Source: Methylobacterium bullatum
GTDB taxonomy: Bacteria > Pseudomonadota > Alphaproteobacteria > Rhizobiales > Beijerinckiaceae
DNA: 64,000 nucleotides
Assembly (NCBI GenBank): GCA_902712845.1
Contig: LR743504.1
Location: forward strand, 1,090,001-1,154,000
Direction of reading: 5' to 3'
Shown here: positions 1-8,701 of the stretch, one piece after another
How positions within the stretch are numbered: the first letter of the stretch is position 1
Layout: every line of letters starts with the position of its first letter
Position numbers and translations under genes: made by a program
The notes under the pieces: generated by a model
What the model was told of the DNA's origin: nothing
Database searches by the model: none
What the model saw: the letters and a program-made list of their open reading frames with translations, nothing else

Positions 1-58
1 GGGCTCCGGGCGTAACCTCCCTCGAGGAGGCCACCAGATGGCATCGGCCCCGGTTTTG

Positions 59-74
59 TGCAATGCAACAAAAC
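59..74 (+). promoter_or_regulatory. PhaR/AniA-like TGC-N3-GCA motif upstream of zapE
   Basis: The sequence TGCAATGCAACAAAAC is seen here. It matches at 15 of 16 positions the two sites upstream of the PHB-depolymerase-family gene near 56.95 kb. TGC-N3-GCA dyads are the kind of site described for PhaR/AniA, the PHB-cycle repressors of alphaproteobacteria. It lies upstream of the preferred zapE start at 224. If translation instead begins at the ATG at 38, the motif falls inside the coding sequence and could be chance. Confidence 0.35.
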
Positions 75-223
75 GTCATCCCGCCGACGCGCCGCGCTTG
101 ATCCCCCCGGCGACGCGCGGCAGACCGGTCTTCGGGCCTCCGGTCTTCGGACCTGTCGCCGGACCGGTTCCATCGACGCGCGCGCGGCCATCGCGCCGTC
201 TCGTATCCGAGGTCGCCATCGTC

Positions 224-1453
224 GTGAGTCCCCCCTCAGGTTCCGCCCCGTCCGCCGGTTCGCAGGGCGGCGATTCTCCTCCCGGTCCGGTCGCGGCACG
301 CTACGACATGCTGGTCTCGTCCGGCGCCATCGAGCGCGACCCGGCCCAGATTCATCTGGTGCAGGCCCTCGACAGGCTGGTCCAGGATCTCGACCGGCGC
401 AGACGGGCGAAGAAGGGCAGCGCGCTCGGCTGGCTGTTCGGGCGCAGCGGCGACGGCGAAGGCCCGCCCAAGGGCCTCTACATCTGGGGCTCCGTCGGGC
501 GCGGCAAGACCATGCTGATGGACCTGTTCCACGAGGCGGCGCCGGGCAAGAAGCGCCGCGTCCATTTTCACGGCTTCCTCTCGGATGCCCATGAGCGCAT
601 CCACGCCCACCGGCAGGCGCTCAAGGCGGGCACGGCCAAGGGCGACGACCCGATCCCGGTGGTGGCGGACGCGCTGGCCGACGAGGCGACGCTGCTCTGC
701 TTCGACGAATTCACCGTGACCGACATCGCCGATGCGATGATCCTCGGGCGGCTGTTCGGGGCTCTGTTCAAGCGCGGCGTCACCGTGGTGGCGACCTCCA
801 ACGTGGAACCCGACCGGCTCTACGAGGGCGGTCTCAACCGCGCCCTGTTCCTGCCCTTCGTCGCGGAGTTGAAGAGCCGGGTCGAGATCCTGCGCCTCGA
901 TTCCCGCACGGATTTCCGCCTGGAGAAGCTCGGCGGCGCCTCGGTCTATCATGTGCCCGCCGACGAGGCGGCCGAGGCCGCCCTCACCCAGGCCTTCAAG
1001 GGCCTTACCGGCAAGGCGAGGGGCAAGCCGGCCACGATCCGGGTGAAGGGCCGCGAGGTGGCCGTGCCGGAGGAGGCCGCCGGCGTCGCCCGGTTCGGCT
1101 TCGCCGACCTTTGCGCCCAGCCGCTCGGCGCCTCCGACTACATGGCCATCGCCCACTCCTTCCAGACGGTGATCGTCTCGGGAATCCCGGTGATGGGCGA
1201 GGCGAACCGCAACGAGGCCAAGCGCTTCATCACCCTCGTCGACACGTTCTACGACGCCCATGTGAAACTCATCGCCTCGGCGGCGGCCGAGCCGACCGGT
1301 CTCTACACGGCGACCGACGGCCGCGAGGCGTTCGAGTTCGACCGCACGGTATCGCGCCTCATCGAAATGCGCTCATCGGAGTACCTCGCTCTGCCCCATG
1401 GGCGCGGTGATTCCGAGGCGAGCGGGTCCAGCTTCGGCCTCGTGGAGACCTGA
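224..1453 (+). CDS. zapE: Cell division protein ZapE (AFG1-family ATPase)
   Basis: This is an AFG1/ZapE-family P-loop ATPase. In proteobacteria ZapE acts at the division septum under stress, and the mitochondrial homologue handles misassembled respiratory proteins. Walker A GSVGRGKT is at about residues 89-96 and Walker B LLCFDEF at about 157-163, followed by the family's TDIADAMILGRLF segment. I prefer the GTG at 224, which gives 409 residues, because the upstream 62 codons are Pro/Arg-rich, use atypical codons and carry a regulatory-looking motif. However, the ATG at 38 has a perfect GAGGAGG seven bases upstream, so a longer protein is possible. It stands alone and is followed by a repeat-bearing gap. 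Confidence 0.88.
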   Translation: MSPPSGSAPSAGSQGGDSPPGPVAARYDMLVSSGAIERDPAQIHLVQALDRLVQDLDRRRRAKKGSALGWLFGRSGDGEGPPKGLYIWGSVGRGKTMLMDLFHEAAPGKKRRVHFHGFLSDAHERIHAHRQALKAGTAKGDDPIPVVADALADEATLLCFDEFTVTDIADAMILGRLFGALFKRGVTVVATSNVEPDRLYEGGLNRALFLPFVAELKSRVEILRLDSRTDFRLEKLGGASVYHVPADEAAEAALTQAFKGLTGKARGKPATIRVKGREVAVPEEAAGVARFGFADLCAQPLGASDYMAIAHSFQTVIVSGIPVMGEANRNEAKRFITLVDTFYDAHVKLIASAAAEPTGLYTATDGREAFEFDRTVSRLIEMRSSEYLALPHGRGDSEASGSSFGLVET

Positions 1454-2125
1454 GCGCCTGTTTGCGGTGGTTCTCCGACACTTCACCTCATCCTGAGGCG
1501 CCGCGAAGCGGCCTCGAAGGAGGCATCCAGGGATCGCGCGCCGACTGGAAGCCTCCTTCGAGGCCTGCTGACGCGGGCACCTCAGGATGAGGGGGGCTGA
1601 TGGGATGGTCGAGTCGGGCATGAGCATCCGCCGGGACATCCGGCCGGACAGACTCCGAGCAGGTCGAACGATGTCACGCGGTGACCGCCACGATATCAAG
1701 CGTTTCGAAAGGTTTGGCGGATCATCGACGCCTGCGGGATCGATGTCGGCCGAACCGGCATAGACAACGAGCGACATTCGAAAGCGTCGCGGACGTCCGA
1801 TACGCGCTGTGCGCAACAGCACATCGAATCCGCGGCCGAGCTTCGCGAAAGCGGCACCCTTCGCTGCTGGCCGTTGCACTGCAGCACCCCTACCGTTTAA
1901 TTGGATTCATTATGAGGTACGGGGCGTGGGCGCTTCGTGCACTGCGACGGCTCCCTGTCGAGGGGCGCCGGATCCGCTGCCGCACCTCAATCACGTTTCG
2001 ATGCGGGACGACGTCGCGCTCGCCCCGCGCCTGACTGACGACCTCCAAGGTATTCGCGAGCCCGACGGATTGGTGGCCAGCCGATCTAGACCGGTCCGTG
2101 GCCTGAGCGATGACAGGATACACCG
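1454..2125. other. Gene-free gap between zapE and the molybdenum hydroxylase
   Basis: This 672-bp gap holds one palindromic repeat near its start. From about 1600 to 2125 there is no reading frame with convincing codon use, no recognised RNA and no clear promoter box. The last part must carry the promoter for the downstream two-subunit oxidoreductase, but I could not place it. Confidence 0.5.
1484..1592. repeat. Dispersed palindromic repeat, copy 1
   Basis: This intergenic element is bounded by CACCTCATCCTGAGG and CACCTCAGGATGAGG. Internal arms CGGCCTCGAAGGAGG and CCTCCTTCGAGGCC let the whole unit fold as a long hairpin. A second copy with the same arms lies at 5023-5135. It has no coding capacity and no transposase, so it looks like a REP/MITE-type element. 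Confidence 0.75.
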
Positions 2126-2605
2126 ATGATCAAACTCACCGTGAACGGAGCTGAACGCAGCTTCGACGGCGATCCCGACATGCCGCTGCTATGGTTCCTG
2201 CGCGACGAAGTCGGCCTCACCGGCACCAAGTTCGGCTGCGGGCAGGCCCTCTGCGGCGCCTGCACCATCCACCTCGGCGGCACCGCCGTACGCGGCTGCG
2301 TCACCCCCATCTCCGCGGCCGAGGGCCAGGAGGTGGTGACCATCGAGGGGCTTTCCCCCGACGGCAACCACCCGGTCCAGGCGGCGTGGCGCGACCTCAA
2401 CGTCTCGCAATGCGGCTACTGCCAGTGCGGGCAGATGATGCAGGCGGCCTCCCTCCTCAAGGAGACGCCCAAGCCCAGCGACGACCAGATCGACGAGGCC
2501 ATGAGTGGCAACCTCTGCCGCTGCGGCACCTATCCGCGCATCCGCGCCGCGATCCATCAGGCCGCCGGAAACGCGCCGGCCGCCAACAAGGGAGAGCGCC
2601 TGTGA
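2126..2605 (+). CDS. (2Fe-2S) subunit of a xanthine-dehydrogenase-family oxidoreductase (IorA-like)
   Basis: This small electron-transfer subunit carries two [2Fe-2S] clusters and passes electrons from the molybdenum site to an acceptor. The plant-type ferredoxin ligands are C38, C43, C46 and C58. The second helical-domain cluster uses C96, C99, C131 and C133, in CGYC and CRCG. At 159 residues it has the usual length of IorA (isoquinoline 1-oxidoreductase alpha) and related aldehyde-oxidoreductase small subunits. Its stop overlaps the start of the catalytic subunit, so the two are translationally coupled. The absence of an FAD subunit next door fits the two-subunit IorAB class, which donates to cytochromes or other periplasmic acceptors. 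The substrate cannot be read from sequence. Confidence 0.9.
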   Translation: MIKLTVNGAERSFDGDPDMPLLWFLRDEVGLTGTKFGCGQALCGACTIHLGGTAVRGCVTPISAAEGQEVVTIEGLSPDGNHPVQAAWRDLNVSQCGYCQCGQMMQAASLLKETPKPSDDQIDEAMSGNLCRCGTYPRIRAAIHQAAGNAPAANKGERL

Positions 2606-4953
2606 TTCACGACGCACAGATCATGGCCGATCTCGCCACCGAGACGACCGCCGCCGCTTCGGAAGCGCCCAGCGCTCTCGCCAATGTCAGCCGCCGCGCC
2701 ATGCTCGGCGGACTGGGCGCCCTGGTCCTCGCCCTGTCCTGGAAGGATTCCGCCAAGGCGGAGGACAAGAAGGACGAGCCGAAGAAATTTGGTGCCGATG
2801 CCATGCCGCATGGCTGGCAGGACGACCCGAAGGTGTTCGTGGCCATCGCCCCGGACGGCACCGTGACCATCACCTGCCACCGCTCGGAGATGGGCCAGGG
2901 CGTGCGCACCTCCGTCGCCCTCGTCGTCGCCGACGAACTCGAAGCGGATTGGGCCAAGGTGAAGGTCGCCCAGGCCTGGGGGGACGAAGCCCGGTTCGGC
3001 AACCAGGACACCGACGGCTCCCGCTCGCTCCGCCACTTCTTCCCGCATCTGCGCCATGCGGGTGCGGCGGCGAAGGCCATGCTGGTCCAGGCCGCCGCCA
3101 AGCAATGGGGCGTGCCGGCGTCGGAGGTGAAGGCCGAGAACTCGGTCCTCACCCACGCCAAGTCGAAGCGCACGCTGGGCTACGGCGATGTCGCGGCAGC
3201 CGCCGCCGAACTCGCCGTGCCCGCCCGCGAGACCGTGACCCTGAAGGACCCCAAAGCCTTCAAGTTCATCGGCAAGGGCAAGATCGGCCTCATCGACAAC
3301 CGCGACATCACCACGGGCAAGGCGATCTACGGCCTCGACACCCGCCTCGACGGGATGCTCTACGCCCTCGTCGCCCGCCCGCCGGTCTTCGGCGGCAAGG
3401 TGGCGAGCTACGACGATGCCGAGACCATGAAGGTCCCCGGCGTGGTCAAGGTGTTCAAGATCGACGCTCCCGAGATCCCGTCCGAGTTCCAGCCGATCGG
3501 CGGCGTCGCCGTCATCGCCAAGAACACCTGGGCGGCGATGAAGGGCCGCGAGGCCCTGAAGATCACCTGGGACGACGGCCCGAACGCGACTTACGATTCG
3601 GTCGCCTTCCGGGGCGAGTTGGAGAAGGCGGCACGCGCCCCCGGCAAGGTCGTTCGCAACCAGGGCGACGTCGACGGCGCCATGGCCAAGGCCAAGCAGC
3701 GGATCGAGGCCGAGTATTTCGTGCCCCATCTCGTCCAGGCTCCGATGGAGCCGCCGGCCGCCACCGTGCGGATCAAGGACGGGTTCTGCGAAGCCTGGGC
3801 CTGCACCCAGGCGCCCCAGGCGACTCATGACCGCCTGGCCAAGAAGCTCAATCTGCCCGCCGACAAGGTGCGGGTGAACGTGACGCTGCTCGGCGGCGGC
3901 TTCGGCCGCAAGTCGAAGCCCGATTACGTGCTCGAGGCCGCCCTGTGCTCGCAAGCCATGGACGGCGCCCCGGTGAAGCTCACCTGGACCCGCGAGGACG
4001 ACCTCCATCACGGCTACTACCACACGATCTCGGTGGAGCGCCTGGAGGCCGGCCTCGACGACAAGGGCATGCCGGTGGCCTGGCTCCACCGCTCGGCCGC
4101 CCCGACGATCGGGTCGATCTTCGCGGCCGGCGCCAAGAACGAGCTCCCCTTCGAGCTCGGAATGGGGCTGACCAACACGCCCTTCGACGTGCCCAACATC
4201 CGCCTCGAGAATCCGGCGGCGGATGCGCATGTGCGGATCGGCTGGTTCCGCTCGGTCTCGAACATCCCGCACGCCTTCGCGATCCAGTCCTTCGTCGCCG
4301 AGTTGGCGCATGCCGCGGGCAAGGATCCGAAGGAGTACCTGCTGGCCCTGATCGGCCCGGACCGGGTGATCGACCCGACCAGCATCGGCGATGTCTGGAA
4401 TTATGGCGAAGATCCCGCCCGCTACCCGATCGAGACCGCGCGCCTGCGCGGTGTCATCGAGGCGGCGGCCAAGGGGATCGGCTGGGGTCGCAAACTGCCG
4501 AAGGGACGGGGCCTCGGCATTGCCGGACATTACAGCTTCGTCACCCATACGGCGGTGGCGGCCGAGGTCGAAGTGGGCGCCAAGGGTGAGGTCTCGGTCA
4601 AGCGCATCGACATCGCCGTCGATTGCGGGCCGCACGTCAACCCGGAGCGTATCCGCTCGCAGATGGAGGGCGCCGTCGTCATGGGGATGGGCTTGGCCTT
4701 GTCGGCCGAGATCACCTTCAAGGACGGGCGCGCGCAGCAGAACAACTTCGACGGCTACGAGATCACCCGTCTCGACGCCGCCCCGAAGGAACTGCACGTC
4801 CACCTGATCCAGAACAACGACTACAGCCGTCCGCTCGGCGGCGTCGGCGAGCCGGGCGTCCCCCCCGTGGCGCCGGCCATCGCCAACGCGGTCTTCGCCG
4901 CCACCGGCCGCCGCATCCGGCAACTGCCGATCCGCGACCAGCTGAGCTCGTAA
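2602..4953 (+). CDS. Molybdopterin-binding subunit of an IorB-type dehydrogenase, Tat-exported
   Basis: This is the catalytic molybdenum-cofactor subunit of a xanthine-dehydrogenase-superfamily enzyme of the isoquinoline 1-oxidoreductase beta / membrane aldehyde dehydrogenase group. SRRAML followed by a hydrophobic run and AKA near residues 30-55 looks like a twin-arginine signal, so the complex probably works in the periplasm. Cofactor-loop segments [10 protein letters not shown] and [14 protein letters not shown] are visible, the latter near the C-terminus. The GTG at 2602 overlaps the upstream stop and has GGGAGAG seven bases ahead, giving 783 residues. An ATG at 2623 lacks a ribosome site. 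A strong terminator follows directly, so the operon has two genes. An aldehyde or N-heterocycle substrate is a guess from the family. Confidence 0.88.
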   Translation: MIHDAQIMADLATETTAAASEAPSALANVSRRAMLGGLGALVLALSWKDSAKAEDKKDEPKKFGADAMPHGWQDDPKVFVAIAPDGTVTITCHRSEMGQGVRTSVALVVADELEADWAKVKVAQAWGDEARFGNQDTDGSRSLRHFFPHLRHAGAAAKAMLVQAAAKQWGVPASEVKAENSVLTHAKSKRTLGYGDVAAAAAELAVPARETVTLKDPKAFKFIGKGKIGLIDNRDITTGKAIYGLDTRLDGMLYALVARPPVFGGKVASYDDAETMKVPGVVKVFKIDAPEIPSEFQPIGGVAVIAKNTWAAMKGREALKITWDDGPNATYDSVAFRGELEKAARAPGKVVRNQGDVDGAMAKAKQRIEAEYFVPHLVQAPMEPPAATVRIKDGFCEAWACTQAPQATHDRLAKKLNLPADKVRVNVTLLGGGFGRKSKPDYVLEAALCSQAMDGAPVKLTWTREDDLHHGYYHTISVERLEAGLDDKGMPVAWLHRSAAPTIGSIFAAGAKNELPFELGMGLTNTPFDVPNIRLENPAADAHVRIGWFRSVSNIPHAFAIQSFVAELAHAAGKDPKEYLLALIGPDRVIDPTSIGDVWNYGEDPARYPIETARLRGVIEAAAKGIGWGRKLPKGRGLGIAGHYSFVTHTAVAAEVEVGAKGEVSVKRIDIAVDCGPHVNPERIRSQMEGAVVMGMGLALSAEITFKDGRAQQNNFDGYEITRLDAAPKELHVHLIQNNDYSRPLGGVGEPGVPPVAPAIANAVFAATGRRIRQLPIRDQLSS

Positions 4954-4960
4954 GCACAAA

Positions 4961-4994
4961 GACCCTCCGGCCCGAAGACCTGGGCCGGAGGGTC
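4961..4994 (+). terminator. Hairpin terminator after the molybdenum hydroxylase operon
   Basis: Perfect 13-bp arms GACCCTCCGGCCC and GGGCCGGAGGGTC are separated by 8 bases and start 7 bases after the stop codon. The tail is not U-rich, which is common in high-GC genomes. Confidence 0.8.
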
Positions 4995-5022
4995 AAATCG
5001 TTCGACACGTGGTCCAGCCCTC

Positions 5023-5135
5023 CACCTCATCCTGAGGTGCCGCGAAGCGGCCTCGAAGGAGGGGTCCAGAGCCGACTGCGCGAACTGGAGGCCTCCTTCG
5101 AGGCCTCCGCTTCGCTTCGGCACCTCAGGATGAGG
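5023..5135. repeat. Dispersed palindromic repeat, copy 2
   Basis: This is the same element as at 1484-1592: CACCTCATCCTGAGG at one end, CACCTCAGGATGAGG at the other, with GGCCTCGAAGGAGG and CCTCCTTCGAGGCCT inside. It lies between the terminator of the molybdenum hydroxylase operon and the 3' end of the convergent CDF transporter gene, so it cannot serve as a promoter for either. Confidence 0.78.
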
Positions 5136-5177
5136 TCCCGAATTGGGAGCGCCGAAGGCAGAACAGCCTTTCGGGCC

Positions 5178-5945
5178 TCACCCCACCGGGACGGCCTGCG
5201 CCGCCCGGTTGCCCTCGCGATACTCGGACCAGGCCTGTTTCAGGATCTGGACCGAGGAGGTGAGAAAGATGCCGGCCATGAGGGCGGCGACCGCGAGGTC
5301 AGGCCAGGCCGACGTGGTGCCCCAGACGGCGAGCGCCGCGCCCATCACCACGATGTTGCCAATGGCGTCGTTGCGCGAGCACAGCCAGACGGAGCGGACA
5401 TTGGCGTCGCCGTCCTTGTAGCGCATCAGCAGCAGGACCGAGGCAACGTTGGCGGCGAGCGCCAGCAGGCCGATGCCGCCCATCCATTCCGCGCTCGGCA
5501 CGCCGAGGACGAGGGTCTGGTAGAGCGTCGAGCCGAAGACCCAGACCGCCATCAGGCTGAGGCTCACCCCCTTGGCTAGAGCAGCCAACGACCGGGTGCG
5601 CAGGCTCGCGCCGATGACCGCGAGGCTGAGGCCGTAGGTGACGGTATCGGCCAGGAAGTCGAGGGCGTCCGCCTTCAGCGCCTGCGAGCCGGCCGCCTGC
5701 CCGGCCGCCATCTCGGTGACGAACATCGCGCCGTTGAGGGCGATGACGAACCACAGCACCCGCTTGTAGCGCGGATCGACCCCGTCGAAGACCGGGACGC
5801 CCCCGCCGCAGCCGCAGGATTCTTCGTGCGGCGAGGCTTTGGGCGCCTGCGTCGCCGCGGCATGGTGATGCCCGTCGCCCGGTGCATGGGCATGCGTGTG
5901 GGTGTCAGGCTCGTTCGCGCTCGTGCCGCAGCAGGATTCGGCCAT
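5178..5945 (-). CDS. Cation diffusion facilitator (CDF) family metal transporter
   Basis: This is a predicted inner-membrane divalent-metal/proton antiporter of about 255 residues. The N-terminus is His- and Cys-rich (THTHAHAPGDGHHH, then CGCGGG) and likely gathers metal. About six hydrophobic segments follow. DALDFLADT and NDAIGN occupy the positions of the CDF metal-site motifs in TM2 and TM5; the second has Asn where many CDFs have His. The usual long cytosolic C-terminal domain is missing, as in short CDFs. It is divergent from a MerR-type regulator, with a MerR operator in its promoter, so expression should be metal-induced. AGGAG lies upstream of the ATG. Zn, Cd, Co or Pb are all possible substrates. 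Confidence 0.85.
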   Translation of the reverse strand: MAESCCGTSANEPDTHTHAHAPGDGHHHAAATQAPKASPHEESCGCGGGVPVFDGVDPRYKRVLWFVIALNGAMFVTEMAAGQAAGSQALKADALDFLADTVTYGLSLAVIGASLRTRSLAALAKGVSLSLMAVWVFGSTLYQTLVLGVPSAEWMGGIGLLALAANVASVLLLMRYKDGDANVRSVWLCSRNDAIGNIVVMGAALAVWGTTSAWPDLAVAALMAGIFLTSSVQILKQAWSEYREGNRAAQAVPVG

Positions 5946-5975
5946 GGCTCTCTCCTCGTTTCGTCGTTAAACAGG

Positions 5976-6006
5976 AGCCTACAAGCTCTAGCGACTAGAG
6001 GATCAA
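5976..6006 (-). promoter_or_regulatory. MerR-type promoter/operator of the CDF gene
   Basis: Read on the minus strand, a -35 TTGATC and a -10 TAGGCT are 19 bp apart, the over-long spacing typical of MerR-activated promoters. Between them lies the perfect dyad CTCTAG-N3-CTAGAG (5986-6000). The operator sits in the 68-bp gap between the divergent transporter and regulator genes. Confidence 0.8.
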
Positions 6007-6013
6007 GCGGAAA

Positions 6014-6460
6014 ATGACGTTCTCGATCGGAATTCTGTCGCGCCGCGCCGGGGTGAAGGTGCCGACGATCCGCTATTACGAGCAGGTCGGGCTGATGCCC
6101 TCGCCCCCGCGTACCGACGGGCAGCAGCGCCGCTACGGCGACGCCGAGGTGGCGCGGCTCAACTTCATCCGGCACGCCCGCGAACTCGGCTTCGAGGTCG
6201 AGGCGATTCGCGAGCTCCTCGCCATGAGCGCCGAGCCGGAGGAATCCTGCGCCGAGGTGGATCGCCTCGCCCGGCGTCACTTGGCCGAGGTGGAGCAGCG
6301 CATCGCCCGGCTGGTCTCCCTGCGCACGGAGTTGCAGCGCATGGTGACGGAATGCGGCCACGGACGGGTGGGCGAGTGCCGGGTCATCCAGGTTCTGGCG
6401 GATCACGGCGAATGCGACCACGACCATGGCGGTGCGCGGCCGGGATTCGCCGAGGCGTAA
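6014..6460 (+). CDS. MerR-family heavy-metal-responsive regulator (CadR/PbrR/ZntR type)
   Basis: This 148-residue regulator has an N-terminal winged-helix DNA-binding domain (GVKVPTIRYYEQVGLMP), a long dimerisation helix, and cysteines C79, C114 and C122 in the positions used by CadR/PbrR/ZntR for metal. An extra CDHDH tail near residues 134-138 may add ligands. It should bind the 15-bp dyad in the shared promoter and activate the divergent CDF transporter on metal binding, and probably represses itself. The ATG at 6014 lies immediately downstream of the operator. Whether the inducer is Cd, Pb or Zn cannot be decided from the ligands alone. Confidence 0.88.
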   Translation: MTFSIGILSRRAGVKVPTIRYYEQVGLMPSPPRTDGQQRRYGDAEVARLNFIRHARELGFEVEAIRELLAMSAEPEESCAEVDRLARRHLAEVEQRIARLVSLRTELQRMVTECGHGRVGECRVIQVLADHGECDHDHGGARPGFAEA

Positions 6461-6534
6461 ACTTCGCCGCTCCGGCGGAGCCGAAGGGGCGGGCGGCGGG
6501 TTGTCCCGTCACAGCCCCCCGTTGAGGATGCCCC

Positions 6535-6930
6535 ATGTTTCAGAGACCCCGTTCCTTCGCCGCCTTGCTGGCAGCCGGATTCGCCGCCAGCCTCGCGGCC
6601 GGCCCGGTCCTCGCCTCCCCGTGTTCGGAGGAGATCGCGCGCCTCGAGGCGAAGGTGAAGGAGGAGGCGACCGGCGCCATCTCGGCCTCGACCTCGGGCA
6701 AGGCGGCGGCCGGCGCGCGGGAAGGCCAGGGGGAGGCCGGGCAGGGAGGCAATGCCTCGACCCCGGCCGCTCCGCCGGAGAAATCCGCAGAAGCCGGCAA
6801 GGGCTCCGATGCCGCGATGCAGGCCAAGGTCGCCCTGGACGAGGCCCGCACCGCCGACGGCAAGGGCGACGCCCAGGCCTGTAACGCCGCGCTGGAGCGC
6901 GCCAAGAGCCAGCTCGCCACGGCTCCGTGA
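6535..6930 (+). CDS. Small exported protein of unknown function
   Basis: Not recognised. The 131-residue product starts with a clear Sec signal (Arg, then an Ala/Leu-rich run ending VLASP). The mature part has two cysteines, about residues 24 and 116, which could form one disulfide. The C-terminal segment is predicted helical (AMQAKVALDEARTADGKGDA) and a Gly/Ala/Glu-rich linker lies between. Codon use matches the neighbours. It follows the MerR regulator by 74 bp and may be independently transcribed. A small periplasmic helical protein is all that can be said. Confidence 0.6.
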   Translation: MFQRPRSFAALLAAGFAASLAAGPVLASPCSEEIARLEAKVKEEATGAISASTSGKAAAGAREGQGEAGQGGNASTPAAPPEKSAEAGKGSDAAMQAKVALDEARTADGKGDAQACNAALERAKSQLATAP

Positions 6931-7208
6931 GGCGCGGGTGCGACCGCCGTCGCGGCGCACCGGCCGGGGGAGCCCGGCACGGTGCCTGTGGCCCGCACGA
7001 TGGCCCGTTGCGCGATGGCGCGGCGGGTCGTGGGGATGTCCCGGCAAAGCGTGAAAAGAGAATTTTCTTCTTTCGAGGCCGTCTCGGACATCCGCCGCGA
7101 CCGGCGTCGTATCGACACGGACGCGAAATGCACGCCGGCTCGCCCGTCCCTGTATTGGAGGCAGCGCGGAAAGGCCGCCGCCGTCGATGGAGTGTTCCTT
7201 CGGGGGTC

Positions 7209-7430
7209 CTAGGCGGCCGCGCTGAAGGCGTGTTTGTTGCCCTGAATGCCGGCACACAGATCATCGATCTCCGCAAGATCTAGACTTTCACCTGAGTGGC
7301 TTGCAATTGCATCGATCAGGTGATCTTGCCGAGGATCGAAGGGATGGCCCTGAAGGCGATAGAATTGATAGTAACGCAATGCCGCCAATACGGTGTCGCG
7401 CTCTCGCACTGTGATGGTGATGGTCTGCAT
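7209..7430 (-). CDS. Small conserved-looking hypothetical protein
   Basis: Not recognised. A 73-residue soluble protein begins at the ATG whose first residues are MQTITITVRERD. It has the repeated pattern ALRYYQFYRLQG and ends in a short acidic helix (SLDLAEIDDLCAGI). GGGGAG lies about 13 bases upstream on the minus strand. A longer frame starting at 7544 adds 38 residues of poor codon use and was not used. Short proteins with an LRYYQ segment are common orphan genes in this group, but no function is known to me. Confidence 0.55.
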   Translation of the reverse strand: MQTITITVRERDTVLAALRYYQFYRLQGHPFDPRQDHLIDAIASHSGESLDLAEIDDLCAGIQGNKHAFSAAA

Positions 7431-7825
7431 TCTTTGAAGATCTCCCCTTCGTGCAGTTTTTGCTCTCTGAACACTTGAATCCGACTCAGCCAGCGAGAGC
7501 GTTGTAACCCCGCTTCGGTGCAGCCGTCCACAGCCGGAAACCATTCGGTAACCCTGTCGGCGGGTCGGCCGAGGGGTCGGCCGGAGGCAACCCTTTGCAG
7601 GCGTGCCATTTCCTCCCGGAGGGACGGGCGGCGGATTTATTTCGCCCTGGAAATGTAAAATGTCATTGACAGGAAAGAGGAAAACTGGCGGCGCCCGGCA
7701 AAGCTCGGCCGCATGCGTCTTTCGCGGAATCGATAAAATTGTTCTTAACCAATCCGTGGGAGCCTTCTGGTCACGACCGACTCACTCACCCGTGAGAAAG
7801 TCGAGTATGAGCGGAGCCGCCCCTC

Positions 7826-8014
7826 ATGACCAAAATGCAGCCGGATGACGGGCAGGACGGTCGAGCACACCGGGCAAGACCGGTGGCGCTCTCCGCGAGC
7901 GTACGACGCCATCTCGGGCTGAACCTGCGCACCCATTATGCGGCTTCACTGGTCGAACCAGTGGGCGAGCGGATCGAGACGCTGCTGACGAAGCTCGGCC
8001 GCACGAAGGGCTGA
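7826..8014 (+). CDS. NepR-like anti-sigma factor (orphan)
   Basis: This 62-residue protein resembles the NepR family, small anti-sigma factors that hold the alphaproteobacterial general stress sigma factor EcfG until phosphorylated PhyR captures them. The helical core LGLNLRTHYAASLVEPVGER followed by IETLLTKL matches the NepR pattern of LR-x2-Y, then P-V-x-x-R, then LL-x-x-L; the usual PVPDRF appears here as PVGERI. Neither phyR nor ecfG is adjacent, so this would be a secondary NepR paralogue, several of which are known in Methylobacterium-type genomes. No EcfG-type promoter (GGAAC and CGTT boxes) was found just upstream. An alternative start is Met4. Confidence 0.62.
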   Translation: MTKMQPDDGQDGRAHRARPVALSASVRRHLGLNLRTHYAASLVEPVGERIETLLTKLGRTKG

Positions 8015-8701
8015 CTCGTCACGCCGGATGAGCGGGACGACACACGCCGTTCAGAATTGCGGTGCTATGGGTTCCGCCAACGCGCCGGACCTGCCCGGCC
8101 CGTCCGCAGCCAACCCGCGAAACCCGATCCCATGACTGTCCTCGTTCTCGTCGTCGCCGGAAACATCCTGCTCGCGACCCTGTTCTCCCTGGTCGCCCTC
8201 GCCTCCGACTGAACGGCCCCCGCGAGACGCTTCGGCGTTCCAGCCTGCCTCCACATCACGGCCCTCGACATGGCGAGAGCCACCCAGCCCGGACGACCGG
8301 TCGCGGCATGCCGCAACCGGCGCTTCGTCGTGCCTCCATGGATCGGTCCGACGCCGTCCGGCCCCGCTCTCCGTTTCGCCGATTCGCCGGCCTAGCGGCC
8401 CTCGCGATCGGCCGGAGTCCGCCATGCGGATCGGCGCGTGATCCGGGGCGGAACGTCCTTTCTAAAGAACCAGCCTCCCTGAGCATCTTGTTCCAAATCG
8501 CCGGCAACGGAGAGATTTTCGTTCTCCATGCCGCCTGGAGTTCTTCAGGGACTCGTTTTTTAAAGGAGAATTACCTATCTAAGCTCAGTAACGCCAATCC
8601 GGCCAAGCTTGACATTGTTCTTTAAAAAGAACGAAACGTAGCATCACCGGGGCATCGGGACGGCAACGTTCCCGCGCCGCGACGTAGCCGGAGACAACCC
8701 T
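8015..8701. other. Long leader region upstream of the sulfate transport operon
   Basis: These 687 bp carry no convincing gene. A hydrophobic 26-codon frame at 8132-8212 lacks a ribosome site. From about 8450 the DNA becomes locally AT-rich and holds two copies of a 16-bp dyad described separately. A TTGACA hexamer at 8609-8614 may be the -35 of sbp; no good -10 could be matched to it. Confidence 0.45.
8455..8632 (+). promoter_or_regulatory. Paired GTTCTTT-N2-AAAGAAC dyads upstream of sbp
   Basis: A perfect dyad GTTCTTTAAAAAGAAC is at 8617-8632, immediately after a TTGACA, and a one-mismatch copy GTCCTTTCTAAAGAAC is at 8455-8470. The spacing of 162 bp is compatible with looping. The dyad nearer sbp lies where a repressor would block RNA polymerase. 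A sulfur-responsive regulator is inferred only from the downstream genes. Confidence 0.5.

Noticed and set aside
1484..1592. Insertion sequence
   Set aside because: Palindromic unit without transposase or target duplication that I could see; called a repeat only.
2557..4959. Very long open frame antisense to the molybdenum hydroxylase subunit
   Set aside because: Shadow of the high-GC third codon position; low-complexity Arg/Gly/Asp content, no domain, and the sense frame has clear family motifs.
8132..8212. 26-residue hydrophobic peptide (MTVLVLVVAGNILLATLFSL and six more residues)
   Set aside because: No ribosome site and no context; could be real but unsupported.
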